Assembly (NCBI RefSeq): GCF_036002505.1
Contig: NZ_DASYTH010000122.1
Span: forward strand, 18,454-82,453
Origin: DASYTH01 sp036002505
GTDB taxonomy: Bacteria > Actinomycetota > Actinomycetes > Mycobacteriales > Pseudonocardiaceae
Length of the DNA: 64,000 nt
Direction of reading: 5' to 3'
How positions within the stretch are numbered: the first letter of the stretch is position 1; every line of letters starts with the position of its first letter. The notes beneath the pieces were generated by a model. It was not told the origin of the DNA, did not search any database, and worked only from the letters and a program-made list of their open reading frames with translations. Below, in pieces: positions 37,186 to 45,819 of the stretch. A program made the translations under genes and the position numbers.

Positions 37186-39084
37186 CTACATGCTCCTCGT
37201 CGCGTCGAGGTGGGCGACGGCCAGCTCGTCCAGCTTGCGCAGGGCCTCGTTGGCCAGCGCGTTGGCGGTGCCGGGCTGCTGGATGACGATGCGCCGGGCG
37301 CGGGCGAGGGTGGCCTCGATGCCGGTCAACGTGGCGCGCCGGGCCGGGTTGTCGTCGGCGCCGGCGTCCAGCATCTCCTTGTTGAGCAGGTGGTCGGCCT
37401 CGTGCAGCACCTCGAGCGCGCGGGACCGCAGTTGCGGGCTGCGCAGCGGTGGGTCGGCGAACGTGCGGGCGGCCGTCACCAGCGCCTCGACCACCCGCTC
37501 GGTGAGGTACCAGGAGGGCGCGTCGATGGGCTTGCGGTCCTCATGGGGGAACAGCGCCTCGGCCGGGTCGTCCCAGAGCCCGGCCGCCGGGCCGTGCGAG
37601 ATCCGCCGCCGGTTGAGGTGGTCCATCGTCGCCTCGGCCACCTGCATGAGCTGGTCGCGGGCGTCGACGTTGGCGGACAGCCGGGCCGACTGGACGGCGC
37701 GCTTGAGCAGCAGCGGCGCGAAGTCCGCGATGGTCCAGTACAGCTGCGGGCCGAGGGCGGCGGTGCCGCCGAGGCGGATCTGCTCGCCCGGCACGTGCAT
37801 CCGCACCGCGGGGTCGTTCTGCGTGACCCGGCGGGTGATGCGACCGCGCTGGGCGAGCGACTCGAAGATCGCTACCAGGCGGTTCAGGTCGTCGTCGGTG
37901 GCTTCGCGGTTTTCCAGGTCCTGCACCAGCACGGCGGACACCAGGAGACTGAAGTAGTCCTTCTCCTCACCGTCCGACGTCTGCCACGGGATGTCCTCCA
38001 GCGGCCATTTCCCGCCGCCGAACCGGGCGATCGTGGCCCAGTAGCGCTGGGTCAGGTCCCAGCGCAGCTGCAGCGCCTCGTTCAGCGTGCGCTGCTCGTC
38101 GGTCAGCAGGCCGAGCTCACGGGTGCGGGACGACCGAAGGTCGTTGATGCCGTCCAGCGCCAGCACTGTGGAGTACAGGTACGGGCGCGGGTCGGCGACG
38201 CCGTCCTGGCTGCCGATGAACGGTTGGTTGATCCGGCTGGTGCCCTCGAGCGCGATCTTGACCTCGGTCGCGTTCCGCACGACGCCCCAGCCCCACCCGC
38301 ACTCGAACAGCTTGGACTCGTCGTCCAGGCCAACCTCGACGTTGACACCGATGCGGACGTCGTCGAGCAGCCGGGTGCGCACCCGGAGCAGCCGGTCCGA
38401 CAGCTGGTCCCGGACCACCTCGTCGGACGAGTTGTTCTGGTTCATCATCCGGAGCATGTGGTGGTGCTCCGGATCGTTGAGCGTCACGGCGTTCACCACG
38501 AAGCTGCGCAGCAGACCGATCATGGCGCAGGTGAGCCGGTCGCGGAACGCGCCCTCGAGGCGCTCGACCCGTTCGGCGAGCCCGGTCTGGCGCCGGCCGG
38601 CCTGCGGCCGGAACACGCCGAGGAAGCCGAGGGCGGCCAGGCACAGCGTCACCGACATCGAGTAGGAGTCGACGACACCGATCCGCAGCTGCTCGTCGGT
38701 GACTCCGGGTCCGGACGAGTCCGGACCGGCCTCGTTGTCGGCGGCGGTGCGCAGGTAGCTGCCGCCGGCGAAGTCCGGCTCCCCGTCCTCGCCGGTGTAC
38801 CGCTTGATGTACTCCTCGAGCACGGCGACCAGCCGCTGCGGGATCGTGGTGGGACCACCGAGAGGACTCAGCGTCGCGGCCACGTCGTCGGCCATGCTGT
38901 CCGGGCGGTCGAGCGCGAGGTTGGTCAGCTCCGTCGCCGGGTACAGCAGGCAGAGCAGCTGCTCGGCGTCGCTGATGGAGTTCGACTCGTCGCGGCCGCC
39001 CCAGGTCCACTGGCCGTCCTGAAACGCGGTACGAACCACCGAGCTCCAGACGTCGAGGAGCTGTCGTCGCGGTTGGATTCTCAC
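37186..39084 (-). CDS. SCO2524 family protein
   Basis: A 632-residue, mainly helical soluble protein, first gene of the operon. It begins 'MRIQPRRQLLDVWSSVVRTA' and contains 'SISDAEQLLCLLYPATELTN' and 'WTIADFAPLLLKRAVQSARLS'. I recognise it as the SCO2524 family; no enzymatic motif stands out. It may be a scaffold for the ParA-like partner. SCO2525, the methyltransferase that follows this set in Streptomyces coelicolor, is missing from this locus. Confidence 0.82.
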   Translation of the reverse strand: MRIQPRRQLLDVWSSVVRTAFQDGQWTWGGRDESNSISDAEQLLCLLYPATELTNLALDRPDSMADDVAATLSPLGGPTTIPQRLVAVLEEYIKRYTGEDGEPDFAGGSYLRTAADNEAGPDSSGPGVTDEQLRIGVVDSYSMSVTLCLAALGFLGVFRPQAGRRQTGLAERVERLEGAFRDRLTCAMIGLLRSFVVNAVTLNDPEHHHMLRMMNQNNSSDEVVRDQLSDRLLRVRTRLLDDVRIGVNVEVGLDDESKLFECGWGWGVVRNATEVKIALEGTSRINQPFIGSQDGVADPRPYLYSTVLALDGINDLRSSRTRELGLLTDEQRTLNEALQLRWDLTQRYWATIARFGGGKWPLEDIPWQTSDGEEKDYFSLLVSAVLVQDLENREATDDDLNRLVAIFESLAQRGRITRRVTQNDPAVRMHVPGEQIRLGGTAALGPQLYWTIADFAPLLLKRAVQSARLSANVDARDQLMQVAEATMDHLNRRRISHGPAAGLWDDPAEALFPHEDRKPIDAPSWYLTERVVEALVTAARTFADPPLRSPQLRSRALEVLHEADHLLNKEMLDAGADDNPARRATLTGIEATLARARRIVIQQPGTANALANEALRKLDELAVAHLDATRSM

Positions 39085-39364
39085 GCTAGCCGTCCTGGAG
39101 GAATGTCAAGCCGATTGGGGTTCTCGCGCGCGAAGGTGCGGCTGCCCGGCGTCAGACGACCGTCTCGGGGCCGGCGATACGCTAGCACTGCCATGACCTC
39201 CCGGTACCCGTAACCCCGCCAACAGGCCACGATCGTGACGCCCCGAGTGGCGCGGGCACCGCCTGTCATCATCGCAGCCCATGCCGATCGCTGGGAAGTG
39301 CTCGCCCCCGACCTGATGTCTGAAAGTAGCCGAAAAACGTTACGGCAAACGGGGGACGCGAGCG
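39085..39364. other. Spacer: upstream region of the SCO2524-SCO2521 operon
   Basis: This 280-bp stretch must hold the operon promoter on the minus strand and the 3' end region of geosmin synthase. I see no clear gene, long palindrome or terminator stem; short ORFs across it look like noise. Confidence 0.4.
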
Positions 39365-41602
39365 TTATTCGACCGTCACTCCGGCCGGGCGGGCGACCGC
39401 CAGCCGGGCCGCCGACGTGCCGAGGCCGGTTGGCACGAACGAGAAATCCGGGGGACGGTGTGCGGCCGGGTGCAGCCGGCGTTGTTCGGCCTCGGTATAG
39501 CGGGCGCACTTGCGGTGCCATTCGAGAATTCCGGACATCCATTCCTTGAGACCGTCGGCGTGCCGGCGGATAACGTCCCGAACCGGCTCTTCGAGGTCGA
39601 GCTCCTCGAACAGCGCCGGCAACTCCCCGGCCACGATGTGCTCGAACTGCTTCATCCGTTCGGTCATCAGGCCGGCCACGACGTCCCGGGCGGCGAACCG
39701 GTCGACGCCGAGGAAGTTCTGCACGACCAGGACCAGATTGTGGAACTCCCCCTCGAACTCGATCTCCTTCTGGTAGGAGAAGAGGTCGTTGGTGAAGCAG
39801 GCGTAGTCCTGGGCGGCGGTGTCGAGCTCGCGGATGACCCCGTGCCGCAGCAGTCCCTCGGGAACGCGCTCGGCGTGCGCGAGCCAGGCCAGGCTCATCG
39901 TCAGGTTGGAGCCGAACGTGGCCCGGCGCATCTCGACGTAGTCGACCGGGTCGGGAATCCGGTTGTGGGCCTGGTTTTCCAGCTCCCACAGCCAGCTTTC
40001 GGTCATCTCCAGGATCGCGGCGCGGAACCGCCGGCGGGCGAGCGCGGGCATCGGGCCCGCGGTGCGCTCCCACAGATCCGCGAGCCCGCGCTCGAGCGCG
40101 TTGGCCGGCTCCGGCACGGCCTCGCCGTCGAGTGGCATGAACGCCGGAAACCGCCCGTGGGACAGTTTGGCCGCGGCCAGGTTCCGGGTTCGGCCGAACA
40201 CCTCGGGGAAATAGTCGTCGCCGTACGTGCCCCAGGACAGCCAGTCCGAGGACAGGTCGAGCTGCTCCCGGCTCGCGTCGGCGTCGATCATCGACGCGCA
40301 GTGGGAGAGGTCCAGGGCCCGGAACCGCCGCTCGTCCCATACCCCGCCGGTTTCCAGTCCCGGCACGGAGTCGAACATTCCTACCGCCGCGGCCCATTCG
40401 ACCGCGTGCTCCCGGGTGGCGTCCAGGTGCGGGCTGATCCGGAACGGATAGGGCATGTACAGCTCGGGCAGCGGCAGGTGGCCGACCGGCTGGAACGGCA
40501 CGAAGGCGTGCTGCCGGACCCGGCCGCGCAGGCCCAGCCGCACGGTGGCGAACGCCCGGCTGGCGGAGGTGCCGAGACCGGTCGGGCCGGCGAGCACGGC
40601 GCCCTCGTTCATGTACCGGCTGGAGCGCAGATGCCACTCGTGCCCGCCGGCCTGCCAGTCCTGCAGTCCTTTCACGTACGCGGCGACGCCGGCCCAGTCC
40701 GCGCCCGGTGCGGCGTGCTCGGCCAGCAGGGCCGGCACCTCGGTCAGCGCGGTCGCCTCGAACTGCTGCAGCCGGGACGTGAGCAGATCGTTGACCAGTT
40801 CGGCGGCCTCCTGCGTGCGGCAGCCGAAGAACTTCTCCAGCACCAGCACGGCGTTGGCGTTCTCCCCCTCCTCCCGGACCTCGCGCTGGTAGGAGAACAG
40901 GTCGTTGCGCAGGTGCACGGCATCGGAGAAGGTGTCCGACAGCACCCGCATGGGCCGCAGCGCCGCGAGCTCGTCCGGGACCTCGGCGCCGACCGCGTAC
41001 TCGACCAGGTTCGCCGACCAGGGCGCACCGCCGACCCGGCGCCGCATCTGGATGTACTCGATCGGGTTGGCGATCCGGCCGAGGTTGATGTTGTTCAGCT
41101 CCCACAACGACTCCACCATCAGGTTGTGGGTGCTGGTGATGAACCGGCGGCGCCACCCGTCCGACATCGACGGCACGGTGCGCGCCCACAGGTCGGCGAG
41201 ACCGCGCTCAGCCGGGTTCGTCGGTTCCGGCGCCTCCTCACCCTCGAGCGTCATGAACCGTTCGAGCCGGTCGAGGTAGGCCCGCGCGCCCTGGACATCC
41301 CCGGAATACTTGTACTGCTCGAGAAAGTGGTCGTCGAAGAAGAACACCCAGACGTACCAGTCGGTGATCAGGTCGAGCGCCGGGCCGTCGCAGTCCGGAT
41401 GGGTGTACGCGCACATCAGCGCGTAGTCCATGAGGGCGAGCGCGGCGGCGTCCCACACCACCCCGCCACCCGGCTTGGGCGCGTCGAGGAAGCCCATCTC
41501 CTTGGCCCAGGCGGCGCTGTGCGCCCGGGCGCGCTCGAGGTTCGGGTTCAGCCGGGCGGGATAGGGCATGTAGAACTCGGGCAACCGGAACGACTGCTGC
41601 AT
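39365..41602 (-). CDS. geoA: Geosmin synthase (germacradienol/geosmin synthase)
   Basis: A 745-residue bifunctional terpene cyclase. The N-terminal half ionises farnesyl diphosphate to germacradienol, and the C-terminal half fragments it to geosmin. The N-domain has the acidic motif 'FFFDDHFLEQYKYSGD' and the metal triad 'NDLFSYQREVREEGE'. The C-domain has 'DDYFPEVFGRTRN' and 'NDLFSYQKEIEFEGE'. Both halves open with the family text 'LPEFYMPYPARLNPNLE' or 'LPELYMPYPFRISPHLD'. The ATG at 41602 is chosen from the family start 'QQSFRLPEFYMPYP'. It appears monocistronic. The palindrome GCACGTGC lies about 15 bases upstream. Confidence 0.97.
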   Translation of the reverse strand: MQQSFRLPEFYMPYPARLNPNLERARAHSAAWAKEMGFLDAPKPGGGVVWDAAALALMDYALMCAYTHPDCDGPALDLITDWYVWVFFFDDHFLEQYKYSGDVQGARAYLDRLERFMTLEGEEAPEPTNPAERGLADLWARTVPSMSDGWRRRFITSTHNLMVESLWELNNINLGRIANPIEYIQMRRRVGGAPWSANLVEYAVGAEVPDELAALRPMRVLSDTFSDAVHLRNDLFSYQREVREEGENANAVLVLEKFFGCRTQEAAELVNDLLTSRLQQFEATALTEVPALLAEHAAPGADWAGVAAYVKGLQDWQAGGHEWHLRSSRYMNEGAVLAGPTGLGTSASRAFATVRLGLRGRVRQHAFVPFQPVGHLPLPELYMPYPFRISPHLDATREHAVEWAAAVGMFDSVPGLETGGVWDERRFRALDLSHCASMIDADASREQLDLSSDWLSWGTYGDDYFPEVFGRTRNLAAAKLSHGRFPAFMPLDGEAVPEPANALERGLADLWERTAGPMPALARRRFRAAILEMTESWLWELENQAHNRIPDPVDYVEMRRATFGSNLTMSLAWLAHAERVPEGLLRHGVIRELDTAAQDYACFTNDLFSYQKEIEFEGEFHNLVLVVQNFLGVDRFAARDVVAGLMTERMKQFEHIVAGELPALFEELDLEEPVRDVIRRHADGLKEWMSGILEWHRKCARYTEAEQRRLHPAAHRPPDFSFVPTGLGTSAARLAVARPAGVTVE

Positions 41603-41790
41603 GCAAGGACATTCGCACGTGCGGGCCCGCCGCCGCATCGTCCGCCTGGGCGATACCCGGACGGTGCTGTCCGATGAAGGAGGGTTCTGCACAAGGGTCC
41701 GTGGTTGCGTTGGCGGGTGGTCGGCTGCCGGTTGCTCGCGGTGGGCCAGCGTGCCGTTCGGTGTCCGGGTTGGCAGAGCTGGTCACTGGT

Positions 41791-41828
41791 CCGACCGCTC
41801 GGGCAGGCCTCCGGCCCACCCTCGCCAG
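41791..41828. repeat. Intergenic GC-rich element, family H, copy 2
   Basis: A 38-bp match (33 of 38 by eye) to 10325-10362, followed in both places by a similar short AT-rich tail ending 'tgaatg'. It contains 'gggcaggcctccggcc', the same text as the centre of the infC-operon hairpin at 5303-5345. Confidence 0.55.
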
Positions 41829-41909
41829 TCCGAAGTTGTGAATGATCAACTGTTTGCGCATCAGGCCTGAGCTGGGCAGGCGATCTCCAGAGGTGCGGAG
41901 GTGAGGCGG

Positions 41910-41958
41910 GGAAAGCGTCCTTGGTCGCCCTAGGCGTGAGGAAGGACGCGTTCGTCAC
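41910..41958. repeat. Intergenic hairpin repeat, family D, copy 2
   Basis: Inverted arms around 'cgccctaggcg' with outer text 'gaaagcgtccttgg' and 'aaggacgcgttc'. Its reverse complement follows the same pattern as 17652-17700. It lies downstream of the TIR-NTPase gene (minus strand). Confidence 0.6.
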
Positions 41959-42082
41959 GCTCGGCCCACAGCCGACGAGCAGGTCTACGCAGAGTCACAG
42001 CAACGTCGGGCCAGTCGGAACGAACACCGCCCGGCGGCCCACCACTCCCAACCGGGATGTGCACAACCCTCTGGCCGGGTCG

Positions 42083-45000
42083 TCAGCCGAACAGTTCCCG
42101 GGCCAGGTTCGCCAGCACCCGGTCGGCCTCGGCCGCGGGCAGTTCGCTGAGCGTCGTGTCACCGGGAACACCCTGGTAGCACGCCAGGGCCGGGATCCTG
42201 TCGAACACGCTGGGCCGCACCTGGATCGGCACGACCCGGCAGCCGCCCTGGTCCGCCGCGGCCAGCAGTGGCGGAAGCTCCTCGGCGTCGATGAAGTCCG
42301 ACGCCAGGAAGTCCGAGCTGACCAGCAGCAGAGCCACCCGGGCCCGGTCCAGGGCGGCCACGATCTCCTTGCGCCACACGTCCCCGGACTCGAGCCGGCG
42401 GTCCGACCAGACGTCGACGATGCCGAGCCGCTCCAGCGGGCGCAGGTGCACCAGCACCCGGTCGAGCCAGTCGGCGTCCCGGTGGCTGTAGCTGACGAAC
42501 ACCTGGTCGCGGGTGACCGGCAGCCGCTTGCCGGCCGCCTCCAGCAGCTCGTCGCGGCTGAGCTGGTTGAGGTAGAACCGGAACTGCGGGTCGTCGGCGA
42601 TCAGCCGCCGGGCACCGGGATCGTAGTACAGGTGCTCGGCGATCTGCGGGTGCGCGGCCGCGAGACCCCGCGGCAGGCCGGCGACGAACACCCGCGCAAT
42701 GGCGGCCGCGAGGTGCGGCCGGGCGGCGGCGACATCGTCGAGGCACACGATCCCGTCGGCCGTGCCGGCGAGCTGGATGAGCAACTCGATGCACAGCGGC
42801 TCGGACGGCTGGTCCAGCACGATGAACCCGTCCACCGCGGCCTGGTACTTGAGCTCGAGATGCTGGATGACCTTCGCCCGGGCCTGCGCGCTGTCGGTCC
42901 GGACGTCCACGTGCTGCTCGACGGTCTGCTCGATGCCGGCCAGAACCGCCAGCTCGTAGCAGAGCATCTGCGCGGTCTGCAGGCTGCCCGCCGACGCGCG
43001 GGCGATCTCCGCCTTGCCGTCGAAGGTGATGTTGAGCGCCTGCTCCCCCTTCTCGATCATCTGCAGCACCAGGCTCTCGGTGGCCGGCTGCGGCTCGAAC
43101 ACCTTGACCCGGTTGACGATGTCGGACGCGAAGTCGATCAGGTTCCGCGCGGTGCCGGGAATTCCGACGATCACCAGCTTGCCCGGCGAGGTGTCATCGT
43201 CGGCCAGCACCTTGAGCAGGTCGGCCAACCGGTCCTGCAGCTCGGTGGGCAGGCGGTGGAAGTCGTCGACGGCGACGATTCCGGTGTGGCTGCCGTCCAA
43301 CCGGCGAATCCGCGCCACGTGCTCGGCTTTCCGGGCGGAGAGGATCGACGGGCGGCCCAGCCGGTCACCGTCGCGCTCGAAGGCCTGCCGCAGCCACGTG
43401 GTCTTGCCGATCCCGGACGGGCCTTCCAGCACGACCCCGAGCCCGGGCTGGCGCAGGGCCATCTTGAACCCGACGAAGTCCTCCGGCTCGACGAAGGTGT
43501 GCGTGGGCAGGCCGGACTGCTTGAACACGTCGCCCAGGTCGTAGACCGTGCGCCGCTTTCCCGTGGCGGCCCGGGCGCCGGAGCCGCGCCGCCGCCCGCG
43601 CTGGGCGGCCATGCGCACCCCGTCCACGATGTTCTTCAACGCCCGCTCGCGGTTCGACCACTGCTGCACCGGGGTGCCGCCGGTGGGCAGCGGGGCGATC
43701 CGGGCGAACGGCTGGCGTTCCCAGACCGCGGGTTTGACCAGGATCGGGATGAGCACGGTGTGCCGGTTGTCATGCCGGGTGAGGATGATCCGCAGCTCGT
43801 TGCTCAGCCCGTACTCGGTGGCCAGCAGGTCCCGGGTCACCAGCAGCAGCACGGTGGCCGCCTCGCGGGCCCGGGGGTCGACATCCTCACCAGCCGCCCA
43901 CGTCACCGGGCGCTCGTCGATGCTGGCCAGCACGCCCTCGTCCATCAGCACCTGGAGCGCGTCGACCAGCTCCACCGCGGAGTTGCTGTCCGGCTCGGCA
44001 TACACGAGCAGGGCCGACTTCCGGCGCGGTCTCGGTAGGCCGGCGGTGGTGGCGCCGGGAGCACCGGTACCCGGGTGCGCCACCTCGCCGGGATACGCGG
44101 GGGCGGAGCGCGGCACGCGGTTTCCCTGCAGGGCGGCGAGAAGTCGCTCGCGGGCGGTCTCCGCGCCGGTGTGCACCAGGTCCACGACGGCCCGGTCGCT
44201 GATCAGCCCGCCGACGTCGATCGGGTCGACCCGCACCGGGATCACGCCGGTGCCGCGGGCGAACGCGGCGGTGCTCTCCGACATGGTCCGGGCCACCCGG
44301 AGGAAGTCCGTGGACAGCACGACCAAAGCGCGGTCACCGCGGTCGCGCACGAGTTCCAGCCGGTCGACGAGGTTCTCGCCGGCGGTCACGGTCCACTCGT
44401 CGATCTCGACCACGTGCCCGGCCTCACGTAGCTGCCAGGCGATCCACTCGGCCCAGGACCGGTCGGCGGCGCCCGCGCACACGACCACGTCGGCCCGCTC
44501 GGTCCGGCCGGCGGCGACCGGGCCGTGCCCCGGCTCGGCCACGAAACGCGCCCGGGGGTCGTCGGGCAGGCTGACCCACGCCTGCGCCGTGCTCTGTGTC
44601 GTGCCCACCCGGACCGACCGGTAGATTCTCGGGTCAATGGTCGGATGGTGGCGCACCACTTCCTCGTAGAAATACGAGGACACGATCATTCCCAGAATCC
44701 CGGAGGATTCCGCCATGGCGGTGTGCAATGCGGCGGAGCTCACCAGCCGGAACGCCAGGGTGATGGCCGGGTCGACCGCGTTGCGGGCGAGCACGCTGCT
44801 GCCCACCTCGCCGTGCGCCACCTCGCCCGCGTGCAGCGCCATCCGCAGCCGGGTCCGCTCCTCCTCGGGGTACAAGCTGTTGTGCGCGCTGAGCTCCCGC
44901 ACCAGGAACTCCGGCAGCGGATCCACCAGCAGCCGCTTGGGCACGTCCGGCGGCACCAGGATGATGGTGCCCTCCTGGTGGTCCTCGGAAACGCAGCCCT

Positions 45001-45148
45001 CCCACGGGATCTGGGAGTGCCGGAACGCCTCCTCGAGCGCCTCGTGGACGGCGTAGCGGACCAGATCCTCACCGGCGCGGGTGCGGGTCGACCGCTCCAC
45101 ATCGACGACAAGAATGGTCCGGTGCACCGGCAGAGTCACATTGGTCAT
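42083..45148 (-). CDS. Cyclase-like / triple TIR-like / P-loop NTPase multidomain protein
   Basis: A 1021-residue protein starting at the ATG at 45148, with 'ggtgagg' upstream. Residues about 8-190 form a class III nucleotide-cyclase-like domain ('TILVVDVERSTRTRAGEDLV'); metal Asp D16 is kept, but the second acid position looks like Glu59. TIR-like domain 1 spans about 218-340 ('ADVVVCAGAADRSWAEWIAW'), and TIR-like domain 2 about 378-500 ('SALLVYAEPDSNSAVELVDA'). An AAA/STAND-like NTPase follows, with Walker A 'EGPSGIGKTT' (575-584) and Walker B 'IVAVDDF' (624-630), then a helical stretch. A clear C-terminal TIR spans 882-1021 ('QVFVSYSHRDADWLDRVLVH'). None of the three TIRs shows an obvious glutamate at the usual NADase position; the C-terminal one reads 'GDVWRKEI'. 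Monocistronic. A conflict or signalling role is inferred. Confidence 0.8.
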   Translation of the reverse strand: MTNVTLPVHRTILVVDVERSTRTRAGEDLVRYAVHEALEEAFRHSQIPWEGCVSEDHQEGTIILVPPDVPKRLLVDPLPEFLVRELSAHNSLYPEEERTRLRMALHAGEVAHGEVGSSVLARNAVDPAITLAFRLVSSAALHTAMAESSGILGMIVSSYFYEEVVRHHPTIDPRIYRSVRVGTTQSTAQAWVSLPDDPRARFVAEPGHGPVAAGRTERADVVVCAGAADRSWAEWIAWQLREAGHVVEIDEWTVTAGENLVDRLELVRDRGDRALVVLSTDFLRVARTMSESTAAFARGTGVIPVRVDPIDVGGLISDRAVVDLVHTGAETARERLLAALQGNRVPRSAPAYPGEVAHPGTGAPGATTAGLPRPRRKSALLVYAEPDSNSAVELVDALQVLMDEGVLASIDERPVTWAAGEDVDPRAREAATVLLLVTRDLLATEYGLSNELRIILTRHDNRHTVLIPILVKPAVWERQPFARIAPLPTGGTPVQQWSNRERALKNIVDGVRMAAQRGRRRGSGARAATGKRRTVYDLGDVFKQSGLPTHTFVEPEDFVGFKMALRQPGLGVVLEGPSGIGKTTWLRQAFERDGDRLGRPSILSARKAEHVARIRRLDGSHTGIVAVDDFHRLPTELQDRLADLLKVLADDDTSPGKLVIVGIPGTARNLIDFASDIVNRVKVFEPQPATESLVLQMIEKGEQALNITFDGKAEIARASAGSLQTAQMLCYELAVLAGIEQTVEQHVDVRTDSAQARAKVIQHLELKYQAAVDGFIVLDQPSEPLCIELLIQLAGTADGIVCLDDVAAARPHLAAAIARVFVAGLPRGLAAAHPQIAEHLYYDPGARRLIADDPQFRFYLNQLSRDELLEAAGKRLPVTRDQVFVSYSHRDADWLDRVLVHLRPLERLGIVDVWSDRRLESGDVWRKEIVAALDRARVALLLVSSDFLASDFIDAEELPPLLAAADQGGCRVVPIQVRPSVFDRIPALACYQGVPGDTTLSELPAAEADRVLANLARELFG

Positions 45149-45318
45149 CCGAACCTCACCACGCACCCCGAGCCCACAACATCAGCATCCCATAACGGAC
45201 GTGGACGGTTCCTGGTCAGGGTATGCAATTGGTTGATCTTGACGCGTTGACCGGAAAATGCAACCTGGGCCGGCCGCACGTGCGTAGGTAATGCCGTAAC
45301 CGGGATGGGAGGTGTCGG

Positions 45319-45819
45319 GTGCGAGGCGAAGAGGACGCGAGCTTCCGGGAGTTCGCGCGGGCGCGGACGATCGCGTTGCGCCGCACGGCGTACCTGCTGT
45401 GCGGGGACTGGCATCTCGCCGAGGACCTGACCCAGAACGCGCTGATCAAGCTCTACGGGGTGTGGCCACGCATGCAGCGGAGCGAGCGGATCGACAACTA
45501 CACCCGGCGGGTGCTGCTGCGCTGCTGGCTGGACGAGCAGCGGCGGCCGTGGCGGCGCAGGGAACGGCGGGACGGGGTGCTGCCGGAGGCGCCCGCGTCC
45601 GAGCCGGGCGAAAGCGGTCTCAGCGATGTGCTGGTGCGGGCGCTCGGCAAGATCCCGCCCCGGCAGCGCGCGGCGGTGGTGCTGCGGTTCTGCGCGGATC
45701 TGCCGGTCGCGGACGTCGCCACGGCGCTCGGCTGCTCGGAAGGAACCGTGAAAAGCCAGACCGCCCGCGGCCTCGACGCATTGCGCGCGGTGATCGAACG
45801 GTGGGAGGCGGTGGCCTGA
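45319..45819 (+). CDS. SigE-family RNA polymerase sigma factor
   Basis: A 166-residue ECF-type sigma factor of the actinobacterial SigE-family (SigE/M-like, short linker). Region 2 is 'TIALRRTAYLLCGDWHLAEDLTQNALIKLYGVW', and region 4 'IPPRQRAAVVLRFCADLPVADVATALGCSEGTVKSQ'. The GTG at 45319 follows 'gggaggtgtcggg'. Its stop overlaps the start of the next gene (TGATG), the usual arrangement of a sigma factor with its membrane regulator. Confidence 0.93.
   Translation: MRGEEDASFREFARARTIALRRTAYLLCGDWHLAEDLTQNALIKLYGVWPRMQRSERIDNYTRRVLLRCWLDEQRRPWRRRERRDGVLPEAPASEPGESGLSDVLVRALGKIPPRQRAAVVLRFCADLPVADVATALGCSEGTVKSQTARGLDALRAVIERWEAVA

Larger units (their letters stand above)
41603..42082. other. 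480-bp gene-free region with repeats between geosmin synthase and the TIR gene
   Basis: No gene is credible here. The geosmin synthase promoter should lie in its left part on the minus strand. It also holds a family H element (41791-41828) and a family D hairpin (41910-41958), the latter near the 3' end of the TIR gene, where it may act as terminator. The remaining bases show nothing I can name. Confidence 0.5.

Noticed and set aside
39458..41677. A 739-codon frame opposite geosmin synthase
   Set aside because: Shadow of the terpene cyclase gene, whose catalytic motifs are beyond doubt.
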